The notes below the pieces were generated by a model. The model was not told where the DNA came from, searched no databases, and worked only from the letters and a program-made list of their open reading frames with translations. A stretch of 64,000 bases of DNA from Mycolicibacter longobardus (GTDB lineage Bacteria; Actinomycetota; Actinomycetes; Mycobacteriales; Mycobacteriaceae), in contig NZ_LQPG01000008.1 of NCBI RefSeq assembly GCF_002102265.1, positions 1 through 64,000 on the forward strand. Reading direction: 5' to 3'. The position numbers were made by a program, and so were the translations under genes. Of the stretch, positions 7,459 through 15,314 are shown in pieces (within the stretch, counting starts at the first letter, position 1; each line of letters opens with the position of its first letter).

Positions 7459-8041
7459 CTCGACCAAGGCGCGCCCGACCGGCAACGGTGAATCCGCAGG
7501 CCCCTGGTACGGGGTAGGCGGCGTAGGCGATCATCGGCCCGGGCGCGGTGCTCGGTCGCGTGCGTGTGGTGTACTGCTGCCCACGGGACACCAGTCAGCA
7601 GGGCGCGAGCACCAGCACAATTGCCAGGACCACCAAGCGCGGATGGGTGTGGCCCCACATCAGGGGGCAACGGTCGAGGCCGATCATTGCCTCGACGAGC
7701 CTGAAGCGCCATGAATCATCCCAGGGCCACACGGGTGGTCGGGGTTCCCGCCTTCGTCGTGGTCGTGGTCACGAGGCTGTTTTGCTAGCCGGTTCCGGCG
7801 AATAGGCCGGTAAGGTGCGCCTTTGAGCCCAGAGCATAGTTCGGGCGCTGAGGGAAGTCGCAGCCGAACAGCGCGGCCTGGGGCGAAGGCGTGAGCTGCC
7901 CTCGGCAATGTGACGATGCCCAAGGCCTTCGCGCGGCACGGCTCGTGCGACGGCGGGCCGCGAGTTCATCGCCGGCGGTGCTGCAGATCAGCGGACCAGA
8001 GCTGGCAGACCGGTAGGTCCGCCGCTGTCTGGCGGTCTTAC
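7459..8041. other. Gene-poor gap with possible coding debris
   Basis: I see no intact gene here. On the minus strand around 7684-7775 a frame encodes DHDHDE followed by a Cys/His tail, resembling a metal-binding C-terminus. Around 7595-7690 another frame encodes a short hydrophobic tail (RLVVLAIVLVLAPC). Both lack credible starts. They are best read as remnants of a metal-related membrane gene, with low confidence. Confidence 0.3.
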
Positions 8042-8719
8042 CTAATGGTCGCCCATCGGGCGGCGCTCACCGGTGCAGCTGGTCGGTTCCACGAGCAGCA
8101 GTGTCGAGCGTTCACCAGCGCGGCGAGCACGGCGGCGGCGGATGATGAAGACTGTCGCGGCGGCGATGAGGACGGCGAGGGTCCCGGCGATGATGAGGGC
8201 GGCGGGCGAGTGCAAAGAGTGGGCAACGGTCCGCCAGTTCGCGCCGATGGCGTAGCCGGCTCCGGCCAGTGCCGTGGTCCAGGGCAGGCATCCCAGCAGG
8301 GTGTAGATGCCGAAGCGGGCCGGTCGCATACCGGCGAGCCCGGCCGGAAGCGAAATGAAGCTGCGGATGACCGGCAGCAGGCGCCCGTAGAACACCGAGG
8401 CGGCACCGTGGCGGGCAAACCATCGCTGCGCTCGGTCGAGGTGGGCCTTGTTTAGCCACCGGTGGTGGCCCCAGCGGCGCAGGGCGGCCCGGCCGCCGTA
8501 GCGGCCCGCCGCCCAGCCCAGATAGCTGCCGGCCAGGTTGCCGGCGGTGCCGGCCGCGATCACCAGCGGGAGGTCCATGTGTATGCCGGCCACCGCGCCG
8601 CCGGCCAGCGCTCCACCGAGCAGCATGGTGGCCTCGGAGGAAATCGGGATGCCGGCCGACTCGGCCACCATCAGCGCAAAGACCGCGACCAGCCCGAAAC
8701 TGATAACGAATTGCTGCAT
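8042..8719 (-). CDS. DedA/SNARE-associated family membrane protein
   Basis: This 225-residue integral membrane protein has the DedA signature. That comprises an early amphipathic SAGIPISSEATMLLGGALAG, a Gly-rich GTAGNLAGSYLGWAAGRYGG, and FYGRLLPVIRSFISLPAGLAGM with the conserved arginines. There are four to five predicted membrane segments and a basic C-terminal tail. DedA proteins are lipid transport/scramblase-like proteins needed for membrane homeostasis and are often found beside metal-resistance genes. ATG 8719 has AAAGGGG 5 nt upstream. It diverges from the pacL1-ctpC operon. Confidence 0.88.
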   Translation of the reverse strand: MQQFVISFGLVAVFALMVAESAGIPISSEATMLLGGALAGGAVAGIHMDLPLVIAAGTAGNLAGSYLGWAAGRYGGRAALRRWGHHRWLNKAHLDRAQRWFARHGAASVFYGRLLPVIRSFISLPAGLAGMRPARFGIYTLLGCLPWTTALAGAGYAIGANWRTVAHSLHSPAALIIAGTLAVLIAAATVFIIRRRRARRAGERSTLLLVEPTSCTGERRPMGDH

Positions 8720-8815
8720 GAATCCCCTTTCAGGGCAGCCCCCATGGTCGCAGGAGCTCGGCTGTGGCCGGGTCGCGGCAAGCAGCGTCCGACACCCGCG
8801 GATCCATAATACATG

Positions 8816-8844
8816 TTGATATTGCAATGTTTAGATGTTAACGT
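8816..8844 (+). promoter_or_regulatory. Putative promoter of pacL1-ctpC
   Basis: TTGATA (8816-8821), a 17-bp spacer and TAACGT (8839-8844) form a plausible sigma-70-type promoter in an AT-rich patch. Three ATGTT repeats sit in and around it and could be regulator contacts. No regulator gene is adjacent. Confidence 0.35.
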
Positions 8845-8909
8845 CAGCGGCGAAGGATTGAGCGGTATGCCAACTGGGGCAGAAGCGGAACGAAAGGTTA
8901 CTGATCGCA

Positions 8910-9191
8910 ATGTATGGATTGTTGGCGAAAGCGGGGGCCACGGTGGTCACCGGGCTGGTCGGGGTCAGCGCCTACGAGGTGTTGAAGAAGGCGCTCGGGA
9001 AGGCGCCCGTTCGCCGGGCCGCCGTCGCAACGACGGAGTTGGGTTTGCGCGGGACGCGGCGCGCCGAGGTCGTCGCGGAGTCGGCCCGGCTGAAGGCCTC
9101 CGATGTGATGGCCGAGGCCCGCGAGCGTATCGGCGAAGAGGTCCAGCCTCCTGCCGCCGCTGACGTGCACGACCACGACCACGACCACTGA
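8910..9191 (+). CDS. pacL1: PacL1-type (DUF1490) metal-binding partner of CtpC
   Basis: This 93-residue protein has an N-terminal hydrophobic segment (LLAKAGATVVTGLVGVSAYE), a central amphipathic Ala/Arg/Glu helix (GLRGTRRAEVVAESARL), and a C-terminal tail DVHDHDHDH. The family is PacL: in M. tuberculosis these proteins assemble membrane efflux platforms with P-ATPases, and the PacL1 tail binds zinc. The His/Asp tail matches the zinc type. Its stop overlaps the start of ctpC (TGATG), so the two are translationally coupled. It probably stabilises CtpC and passes metal to it. Confidence 0.88.
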   Translation: MYGLLAKAGATVVTGLVGVSAYEVLKKALGKAPVRRAAVATTELGLRGTRRAEVVAESARLKASDVMAEARERIGEEVQPPAAADVHDHDHDH

Positions 9192-11500
9192 TGGCGTCGG
9201 TGACTGCTGCCAACCATGCCGCGCTGACGATCGTGTCGGATGCGGCTGTCGATGATCCTGCTTTCGAGGTGGCTTCCGATGCGGCCGGGCGGATGCGGGT
9301 CACGGTTGCGTGGGTCTGTTCGAATTCGCGTCGTGCCGTGGCGGTGGAAGAGTCGGTGGGCCGCCAGCCCGGGGTGCGGGCAGTGCACGCCTACCCACAC
9401 ACCGGATCGGTGGTGGTGTGGTACTCGCCACGGCGCGCCGATCGGCCGTCGCTGCTAGCGGCGATCGCCGCGGCTGAGCATGTGGCCGACGAGATGATCC
9501 CCGCGCGCACGCCGCGATCAGCTGACGTCCGCAACACCGATGTGCTGCGCATGGTCATCGGCGGGGCGGCCCTGTTCCTACTGGGTGTGCGCCGTTACGG
9601 CTTCCGGCGGCCGCCGATGCTGGGCCCAACCGGGCAGTTGGTCGCCACCGGGGCAACCGTCTTCATGGGCTATCCGTTCCTGCGCGGCGCGCTGCGGTCG
9701 CTGCGCTCGGGTCGCGCGGGCACCGACACGTTGGTCACTGCGGCGATCATCGCCAGCCTTGTCCTGCGCGAGAACGTGGTCGCGCTCACCGTGCTGTGGC
9801 TGCTCAATATCGGTGAGTATCTGCAAGATCTGACCGTGCGGCGCACCCGGCGGGCGATCTCCGAGCTGCTGCGCGGCACCGCCGACACCGCGTGGATCCG
9901 TACCGCCGACGGCACCGAGGTCCAGGTGCCGATCGACACGGTGGAGATCGGTGACGAGGTGATCGTGCACGATCACGTGGCGATCCCGGTCGATGGCGAG
10001 GTCATCGACGGGGAGGCGGTTGTCGATCAGGCCGCGATCACCGGGGAAAACCTGCCGGTCAGCATCATCGCGGGGGCAGCGGTGCACGCCGGGTCGGTGG
10101 TGGTGCGCGGACGGTTGGTGGTACGCGCCCGCGCGGTGGGTAAGGAAACGGTGATCGGCCGCATCGTTACCCGCGTCGAGGAGGCCCAGCTCGATCGGGC
10201 GCCGATCCAGACCGTCGGGGAGAACTTCTCGCGGCGCTTCGTGCCCGCGTCGTTCCTGCTGTCGGCACTCACCTTGGTGCTCACCGGCGATGTCCGCCGG
10301 GCGATGACGATGCTGCTGATCGCCTGCCCGTGCGCGGTGGGGCTGTCCACGCCGACGGCGATCAGTGCGGCGATCGGCAACGGGGCGCGCCGCGGCATCC
10401 TGATCAAGGGCGGCTCGCATCTGGAGCGGGCGGGCCAGGTGGACGCGATGGTGTTCGACAAAACCGGCACGCTCACGGTGGGACGCCCGGTGGTGACGAA
10501 TATTGTTGCACTGCATAAGGGCTGGCAGCCCGAGGAGGTCTTGGCCTATGCCGCCAGCTCGGAGATCCACTCGCGTCACCCACTGGCCGAGGCGGTGATC
10601 CGCTCGACCGAGGAACGCCATATCAGTATTCCGCCGCACGAGCAATGCGAGGTGCTGGTAGGGCTGGGGATGCGCACCTGGGCCGATGGGCAGATCCTGC
10701 TGCTGGGCAGCCCGTCGCTGCTGCGCGCCGAGAAGGTCCGGGTGTCGAAGAAAGCCACAGAGTGGGTCGACAAGCTGCGCAAGCAGGCCGAAACCCCGCT
10801 GCTGCTTGCGGTGGACGGCACGCTGGTGGGGTTGATCAGCCTGCGCGACGAGGTCCGTCCCGAGGCCGCTGAGGTCTTGACGAAGCTGCGAGCCAACGGA
10901 ATACGCCGGATCGTCATGCTCACCGGCGACCATTCCGATACCGCCGCCGCGGTTGCGGGCGAACTCGGCATCGACGAGTGGCGCGCCGAAGTACTCCCCG
11001 ACGACAAACTCGAGGCGGTACGCGCGCTGCAGGCAGAGGGGTACGTCGTGGGGATGGTCGGCGACGGGGTCAATGACGCCCCGGCGCTGGCGAGCGCCGA
11101 TATCGGGATCGCGATGGGGTTGGCCGGAACCGATGTGGCCGTCGAGACCGCCGATGTCGCATTGGCTAACGACAACCTGCAACGCCTGCTCGACGTGCCC
11201 GACCTGGGCGCACGTGCCGTCCAGGTCATCCGGCAGAACTACGGCATGTCGATCGCGGTCAACGCCGCCGGGCTGCTGATCGGGGCCGTCGGCGCGCTGT
11301 CGCCGGTGCTCGCGGCGATCCTGCACAACGCGTCCTCGGTGGCTGTGGCCACTAACAGCTCCCGGCTGATCCGCTACCGCCTCGCCGGTAACGGATCGCG
11401 TGATGGCGGGGTCCAGTCCACCGAGACGGAGGGCGGTCGCCAGCGGCGGGGCGGCGCGATGGTCTCGGTCTCGTCGGCGGATCTAGAACCGCCTCGCTGA
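9191..11500 (+). CDS. ctpC: CtpC-type P1B metal efflux ATPase (zinc/manganese)
   Basis: This 769-residue protein closely resembles mycobacterial CtpC throughout. It has an N-terminal heavy-metal-associated-like domain without CxxC (SVGRQPGVRAVHAYPHTGS), the actuator motif ITGENLPV, the membrane metal site CPC at about residues 379-381, the phosphorylation motif [10 protein letters not shown] at about D423, the HP pair SRHPLAEA, and the hinge [16 protein letters not shown]. It exports cytoplasmic metal at the cost of ATP; CtpC is linked to zinc poisoning resistance and manganese. It is coupled to the PacL partner and followed by a strong terminator. The C-terminus extends about 40 residues past the last helix as a polar tail. 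Confidence 0.9.
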   Translation: MASVTAANHAALTIVSDAAVDDPAFEVASDAAGRMRVTVAWVCSNSRRAVAVEESVGRQPGVRAVHAYPHTGSVVVWYSPRRADRPSLLAAIAAAEHVADEMIPARTPRSADVRNTDVLRMVIGGAALFLLGVRRYGFRRPPMLGPTGQLVATGATVFMGYPFLRGALRSLRSGRAGTDTLVTAAIIASLVLRENVVALTVLWLLNIGEYLQDLTVRRTRRAISELLRGTADTAWIRTADGTEVQVPIDTVEIGDEVIVHDHVAIPVDGEVIDGEAVVDQAAITGENLPVSIIAGAAVHAGSVVVRGRLVVRARAVGKETVIGRIVTRVEEAQLDRAPIQTVGENFSRRFVPASFLLSALTLVLTGDVRRAMTMLLIACPCAVGLSTPTAISAAIGNGARRGILIKGGSHLERAGQVDAMVFDKTGTLTVGRPVVTNIVALHKGWQPEEVLAYAASSEIHSRHPLAEAVIRSTEERHISIPPHEQCEVLVGLGMRTWADGQILLLGSPSLLRAEKVRVSKKATEWVDKLRKQAETPLLLAVDGTLVGLISLRDEVRPEAAEVLTKLRANGIRRIVMLTGDHSDTAAAVAGELGIDEWRAEVLPDDKLEAVRALQAEGYVVGMVGDGVNDAPALASADIGIAMGLAGTDVAVETADVALANDNLQRLLDVPDLGARAVQVIRQNYGMSIAVNAAGLLIGAVGALSPVLAAILHNASSVAVATNSSRLIRYRLAGNGSRDGGVQSTETEGGRQRRGGAMVSVSSADLEPPR

Positions 11501-11553
11501 CGGTCGCCTAACGTCGGCGTGTGTGTGGTGAGCGTCGCGCACCGATGAACGGG

Positions 11554-11584
11554 GTGCCTACCGCCAGTTCCTGGCGGTAGGCAC
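11554..11584 (+). terminator. Strong hairpin downstream of ctpC
   Basis: A perfect 14-bp stem with a 3-nt loop (arms GTGCCTACCGCCAG and its complement) lies 54 bp after the ctpC stop. There is no U-tract, as is common in mycobacteria. A weaker TCACCCGG/CCGGGTGA hairpin follows near 11619-11642. Confidence 0.75.
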
Positions 11585-11753
11585 CCTGGCCTGGGGGTGT
11601 CGACCGCCTACAATCGAGGTCACCCGGGGTCCTACCGGGTGATGAGTGGGGTTTTGGCGGCGGCGCGCTGCTGCCGAGCGGGTAGGTGTGGCGGTCGTGG
11701 GTCCCGCCGCCGTGGCCTGATCATAAGAGCAATCAAATGCAGATAGTGGGGTT

Positions 11754-12458
11754 GTGGTGGCTGACTTCGATCCGGCGGGCGGTCCCGCCGAGTTGGTCGA
11801 CGACACATGCTGTGCGGAATCGGGGCACGCTGCGCCGGCACCGGTTGTACGCGACGCAGGATGGCTGCGGGACGCCCGATGGGCGCGGGGGCTGGCGTGG
11901 ATCAGCCTGGTGTTTCTGGCCGTGGAGGCCGTCGTGGGCTTGTGGCAGGGGTTGGCGGCTGGGTCGGTCGCCCTGACCGGCTGGGCATTGGGCAGTGTGG
12001 CCGAGGCATTGGCCGGCGTGGTGGTGATCTGGCGGTTCACCGGTTCGCGGACCCTGTCGGCGACGGCCGAGCGCCGCGCGCAAATCGGTGTGGCGGTGTC
12101 GTTTTGGCTGACCGCCCCCTACATCGCCGCCGAATCGGTCCATCACCTCTTCGGTGAACGCCACCCCGAGGTCAGCGTGATCGGCATCGTGTTGACCGCG
12201 TTCGCGGTGCTGGTGATGCCGGTCTTGGGGCGTGGCCAACGCATCCTGGGTGCCCGGTTGGCCTCGGCGGCCACCGCCGGGGAGGGCGCGCAGAACTATC
12301 TGTGCGCAGTGCAGGCCGCCGCGGTGCTGACTGGCCTGGCGGTTACCGCCAACTGGTCCGGCGGCTGGTGGCTCGATCCGGTGATCGGGCTGGGCGTTGC
12401 CGCCGCCGCGGTCTGGCAAGGTTTTCGGTCCTGGCGGGGTGAGGACTGCGGCTGCTGA
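11754..12458 (+). CDS. Cation-efflux-like membrane protein without canonical metal ligands
   Basis: This 234-residue protein has about six membrane segments. The spacing and motifs (SVALTGWALGSVAEALAGVVVIWRF) recall the CDF superfamily, but the His/Asp pairs of the transport site (HxxxD) are absent. A cysteine-containing N-terminus (DDTCCAESGH) and a terminal EDCGC could bind soft metals. It lies after the ctpC terminator with its own start (GTG). It could be a transporter-like or sensor membrane protein. The CDF relationship is inferred from pattern only. Confidence 0.55.
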   Translation: MVADFDPAGGPAELVDDTCCAESGHAAPAPVVRDAGWLRDARWARGLAWISLVFLAVEAVVGLWQGLAAGSVALTGWALGSVAEALAGVVVIWRFTGSRTLSATAERRAQIGVAVSFWLTAPYIAAESVHHLFGERHPEVSVIGIVLTAFAVLVMPVLGRGQRILGARLASAATAGEGAQNYLCAVQAAAVLTGLAVTANWSGGWWLDPVIGLGVAAAAVWQGFRSWRGEDCGC

Positions 12459-12500
12459 CCCACGGGCTGGTTGCGTCGTCGCGGCCGAGATGCTGGTGGA

Positions 12501-13163
12501 TCAACCGGCGTGAAGCGGGCCGGCGCAGCCAGGACCACCTGCCGCTCGATCCTGTTGCCGCGAGACTCGATCCTGTTGCCCCGAGAGGGGTTTGTCGGCG
12601 GCCCCGAGCAGATAATCGCCACGGATGCGGGTGATCGACCCGAGGACCACGAGGCCGCACCGGGTGAGTTCGTCGAGGAACTGTTCGACGGTGAACCGGT
12701 CGTCGCAGGCCAAGGCATGAGCGGTGACTTCTTCGAAGTAGAACCGCCCACCCGGTCTCAGCACCCGGGCGACCTCGGCCAGCGCGTTGCGCCAGTCCGG
12801 GATGTGGTGGACGACCCCGAAGTCGAACACCGCATGATAGCTCGCGTCGTCGGCATCCAGCGCCGCACGCAGGTCGGTCGCGCTGCCCTGGGCGAGCCGA
12901 ACCCGGTCGCCGTAGCGGGCCAGCCGCCGGCTCGCTCGTCGGATCATCGCCGGGTCCAGATCCACCGCGTCGACACGGGTGGCGCCGAACCGCTCCAGCA
13001 TCAGCTGCGTGCCGTATCCGGAACCGCATCCGATCTCCAGGGCCCGCGATCCCGGGATGAGCCGACCGCCGCATCGCGCCAGCAGCGGCGCTTCATAACA
13101 GCTTTGCAGCCAGCGCCGCGGCAAGCTGTTCACCAGCGCGGTTTCCGCCCGATCCATCAACAT
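12501..13163 (-). CDS. Class I SAM-dependent methyltransferase
   Basis: This 220-residue protein has motif I ALEIGCGSGYGTQ, motif II DAVDLDPAMI and a post-motif VFDFGVVHHIPDW, followed by VLRPGGRFYFEE. All are typical of class I methyltransferases of the Methyltransf_11/25 type. ATG 13163 has AGGG upstream. The C-terminal about 30 residues (KPLSGQQDRVSRQQDR) are encoded by a 21-bp tandem duplication and share a 20-bp exact match with the 3' end of ctpG. The tail was therefore probably added by recombination. It is paired with an ICMT-like membrane protein upstream on the same strand. Substrate unknown. Confidence 0.8.
   Translation of the reverse strand: MLMDRAETALVNSLPRRWLQSCYEAPLLARCGGRLIPGSRALEIGCGSGYGTQLMLERFGATRVDAVDLDPAMIRRASRRLARYGDRVRLAQGSATDLRAALDADDASYHAVFDFGVVHHIPDWRNALAEVARVLRPGGRFYFEEVTAHALACDDRFTVEQFLDELTRCGLVVLGSITRIRGDYLLGAADKPLSGQQDRVSRQQDRAAGGPGCAGPLHAG
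12545..12586. repeat. 21-bp tandem duplication at the 3' end of the methyltransferase gene
   Basis: Two adjacent 21-bp units beginning CTCGATCCTGTTGCC differ at one base. The second unit runs into a 20-bp stretch (12575-12594) that recurs exactly at 25478-25497 inside ctpG. Confidence 0.75.
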
Positions 13164-13194
13164 CTGCTGGCCCTGCGCACACCCAGTCGCGGCG

Positions 13195-13797
13195 TCAGGA
13201 CAGCCCGACTCGGGGAACGAAACGCCCGACCGCGGCGGTGTAGGCGTGGTACTGCTGATCGTGCACGGTGCGAAGGTAGGGCTCTTCAACACCGCGGACC
13301 TGCAGCTCGATCGCGGCGACCAGCAGCGCGAAACCGGCGAGCGCAAGCGGATTGGGCGCCACGAGCACGGACCCGGCGGCGAAAACCAGCATCGCGGAAA
13401 AGATCGTGTTGCGGACCACCGCGAACACACCGTGGCGCACCAACGTCGTTGCCTCGTTGGGGTCGACCCCGATCCGCCAGGACTCGCCCATGTCGTGCTG
13501 CGCGTAGACGGTTGCGCCGATGCCGGCCACAGCGACCACAACGCCGGTCGTCTGTATCCACGTCGCGAGCAACACCTCGAGCGGGAAAAGCATGCCGGCC
13601 AGTTGAAGCAGCGGCGCGGCGACACCGATGACGACCGCCGCGACGAACCCGACGCCGGCGATCCACTCCAGCGATCCGAACCGGCCGCTGACACCGCGAA
13701 AGCCCGTCGATCCGGTCATGCGCCACTGCCGCCAGCTGCGCCACCCGAACCCGAGCACACCGAACACGAGATAGAGCACCACTGCGATGAGAGCCAT
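13195..13797 (-). CDS. Isoprenylcysteine carboxyl methyltransferase-like membrane protein
   Basis: This 200-residue protein has about five hydrophobic segments. The C-terminal half has the ICMT/PEMT-like signature: GVFAVVRNTIFSAML in the place of 'GpYr.vRHPxY', and later VEEPYLRTVHDQQYHAY in the place of 'E..Ll...fG..Y..Y'. Such proteins methylate small or lipid substrates. ATG 13797 has GGAGGAG 7 nt upstream. It is transcribed with the methyltransferase 31 bp downstream, and its AT-rich promoter region is at about 13817-13860. The role in metal resistance is unknown. Confidence 0.65.
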   Translation of the reverse strand: MALIAVVLYLVFGVLGFGWRSWRQWRMTGSTGFRGVSGRFGSLEWIAGVGFVAAVVIGVAAPLLQLAGMLFPLEVLLATWIQTTGVVVAVAGIGATVYAQHDMGESWRIGVDPNEATTLVRHGVFAVVRNTIFSAMLVFAAGSVLVAPNPLALAGFALLVAAIELQVRGVEEPYLRTVHDQQYHAYTAAVGRFVPRVGLS

Positions 13798-14034
13798 CAG
13801 GAAACTCCTCCGACCCAGCACATATCTACACATAGTAATGTATGCATGTTATGGTGGCTAGTCGAAGCCTCACATCCGTCCTTCGGCGCTTCGAGCGGTC
13901 GTCGGAGGGCACCACGCGCCAGCGGCGACACCGGCGGGCAGCCGCGACTCAGACAATTAGACAAGTGGTCACGTGGTCGTAAGCTTGCGTTGTTAGCGTT
14001 GCGCCCGCCGCGGACCACCGGACAGGGAGCGATG

Positions 14035-14802
14035 ATGCCGCATACGCCGACGCCCGCGCCGTGGGCCCCGCGGGTACTGGTGCTCGGGTACAGCGGGCTG
14101 CTGGCCGGGGTCGCCGGGTTTGTCAACGCGGTGGCCCTGCTGGTGTTGGCGTTCCCGGTGGGCAACCTCACCGCGGTAACCACTGAGTTGGGCATGAACA
14201 CGGGCAACCCGAACCCCTGGTTGTATGAAGGCCATGTGCTCGCGGCGATCCTGTTCGGGTTCCTGGGCGGCACCGCGGCAGCGGGCGCGGTTCTGGCGCC
14301 CACCCACACCGACACCGGCCCGCGCCATGCCGCGGTGCTGGTAGCTGAAGCCGCGCTGTTGTTGCTTGCCGCGATCGGGGTCGAGGAAACCGTGGTCCAG
14401 GCGACACTTTCCACGTTCGGCGTGGAGCGAACCGTGGTCCAGGCTGGACTTGCCGCCGCGGCGCTGGGACTGCAAAACGGCGTGACCTCAAGCTTGGGCG
14501 GGATGGCGATCCGCACCACGCACTTCACCGGCACCATCACCGACCTCGGGCTGATGCTGGGCCGCAGCCGCCGGCACGGAATCGAGAAGTGGAAAACAGC
14601 CGTCCTTACCGCGACCTTGCTGCTGTTCCTGGCCGGCGGCGCAGCCGGGGTACTGACCGGTATTTGGTTCGGCGGCTACGCGCTGATCATCCCCGCAGCG
14701 GTCTGCGCGGCCGTCGCGGCGGCAAGCCTGCTGCATGACCGCAGACGTCGCACATCCCGTGCTTGTGCGACCGCCGAGCCGGCGCGGACCGATGCCCGCT
14801 GA
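14035..14802 (+). CDS. DUF1275 (YoaK-like) membrane protein
   Basis: This 255-residue protein has six to seven membrane segments. It matches DUF1275: SGLLAGVAGFVNAVALL near the N-terminus, GNLTAVTTELG, and GLQNGVTSSLGGMAIRTTHFTGTITDLG, which is the family hallmark. Tandem ATGs occur at 14032 and 14035; the GGGAG at 14025-14029 favours the second. The family function is not established. No operon partner is evident. Confidence 0.8.
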   Translation: MPHTPTPAPWAPRVLVLGYSGLLAGVAGFVNAVALLVLAFPVGNLTAVTTELGMNTGNPNPWLYEGHVLAAILFGFLGGTAAAGAVLAPTHTDTGPRHAAVLVAEAALLLLAAIGVEETVVQATLSTFGVERTVVQAGLAAAALGLQNGVTSSLGGMAIRTTHFTGTITDLGLMLGRSRRHGIEKWKTAVLTATLLLFLAGGAAGVLTGIWFGGYALIIPAAVCAAVAAASLLHDRRRRTSRACATAEPARTDAR

Positions 14803-14891
14803 CCGCGTCCCCGCTCAGTTGCCCTTCCCGCGTTCAGGCGTTGGGATCCTGCGGGAGACATAGCCGCGGTGCCAGGCGCATGACGAATCGT

Positions 14892-14915
14892 ATGCACACA
14901 TGCATATGTACGCAT
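14892..14915. promoter_or_regulatory. Imperfect palindrome upstream of the zinc-ribbon/CDF pair
   Basis: ATGC-N2-ACAT-N4-ATGT-N2-GCAT is an AT-rich 24-bp dyad, of the type bound by ArsR/SmtB-family repressors. A TAGATA-like -10 follows at about 14920. A metal-sensor operator is inferred; no regulator gene is adjacent. Confidence 0.45.
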
Positions 14916-14969
14916 TTTTAGATAGACTCCCGGCAGTCGATCGGGAACCGGCCGGAGAGGAGCCGAGAA

Positions 14970-15314
14970 GTGGAAGACCAGCGCGGATCACGGGAAGCGA
15001 GGGAGTCGGCGCTGCTGTGCCCGCGGTGTGCATCGCAGATGCTGCCGGTACAGCGGTTCGGGGTGACGATCGATCAGTGCACCGGCTGCGGCGGCATCTT
15101 CCTCGACCTGGGGGAGATTGAGCAGCTCACCGAGGCCGAGCGCCGGTTCTACGCCGCCCAACAGCAGCCGCAGCAACCGCCGCCAGGCGGGTATGTGCCG
15201 CAGCCCTACCCGGCGCCGCCGATGTATGCCGAACGCCCCCGACAGGGCGGCTTTCTTGGCGGCTTGTTCAGCGGCGGAGGCTACTACGGGGGGCGCCATG
15301 GCGGGCACCACTGA
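14970..15314 (+). CDS. Zinc-ribbon (zf-TFIIB) protein preceding a CDF exporter
   Basis: This 114-residue protein has four cysteines arranged as CPRCASQM...IDQCTGCGGIFLDLGEIEQL, the zf-TFIIB pattern ending in the typical 'GGIFLDxGE' turn. The C-terminus is Pro/Gln/Gly-rich and ends GGRHGGHH. GTG 14970 has GGAGAGGAG upstream. Its last 17 bp overlap the CDF gene, so the two are co-translated. It may be a zinc-binding accessory or chaperone of the exporter; this is inferred from coupling. Confidence 0.75.
   Translation: MEDQRGSREARESALLCPRCASQMLPVQRFGVTIDQCTGCGGIFLDLGEIEQLTEAERRFYAAQQQPQQPPPGGYVPQPYPAPPMYAERPRQGGFLGGLFSGGGYYGGRHGGHH

Noticed and set aside
7684-7923. 79-codon minus-strand gene with a DHDHDE tail
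   Set aside because: No RBS, no hydrophobic or PacL-like N-terminus, and only the tail looks like a protein. It is treated as debris.
9578-11326. Long open frame (about 580 codons) antisense to ctpC
   Set aside because: High-GC third positions create long antisense frames. Composition is Arg/His/Gln-rich without domains, and the plus strand has clear CtpC motifs throughout.
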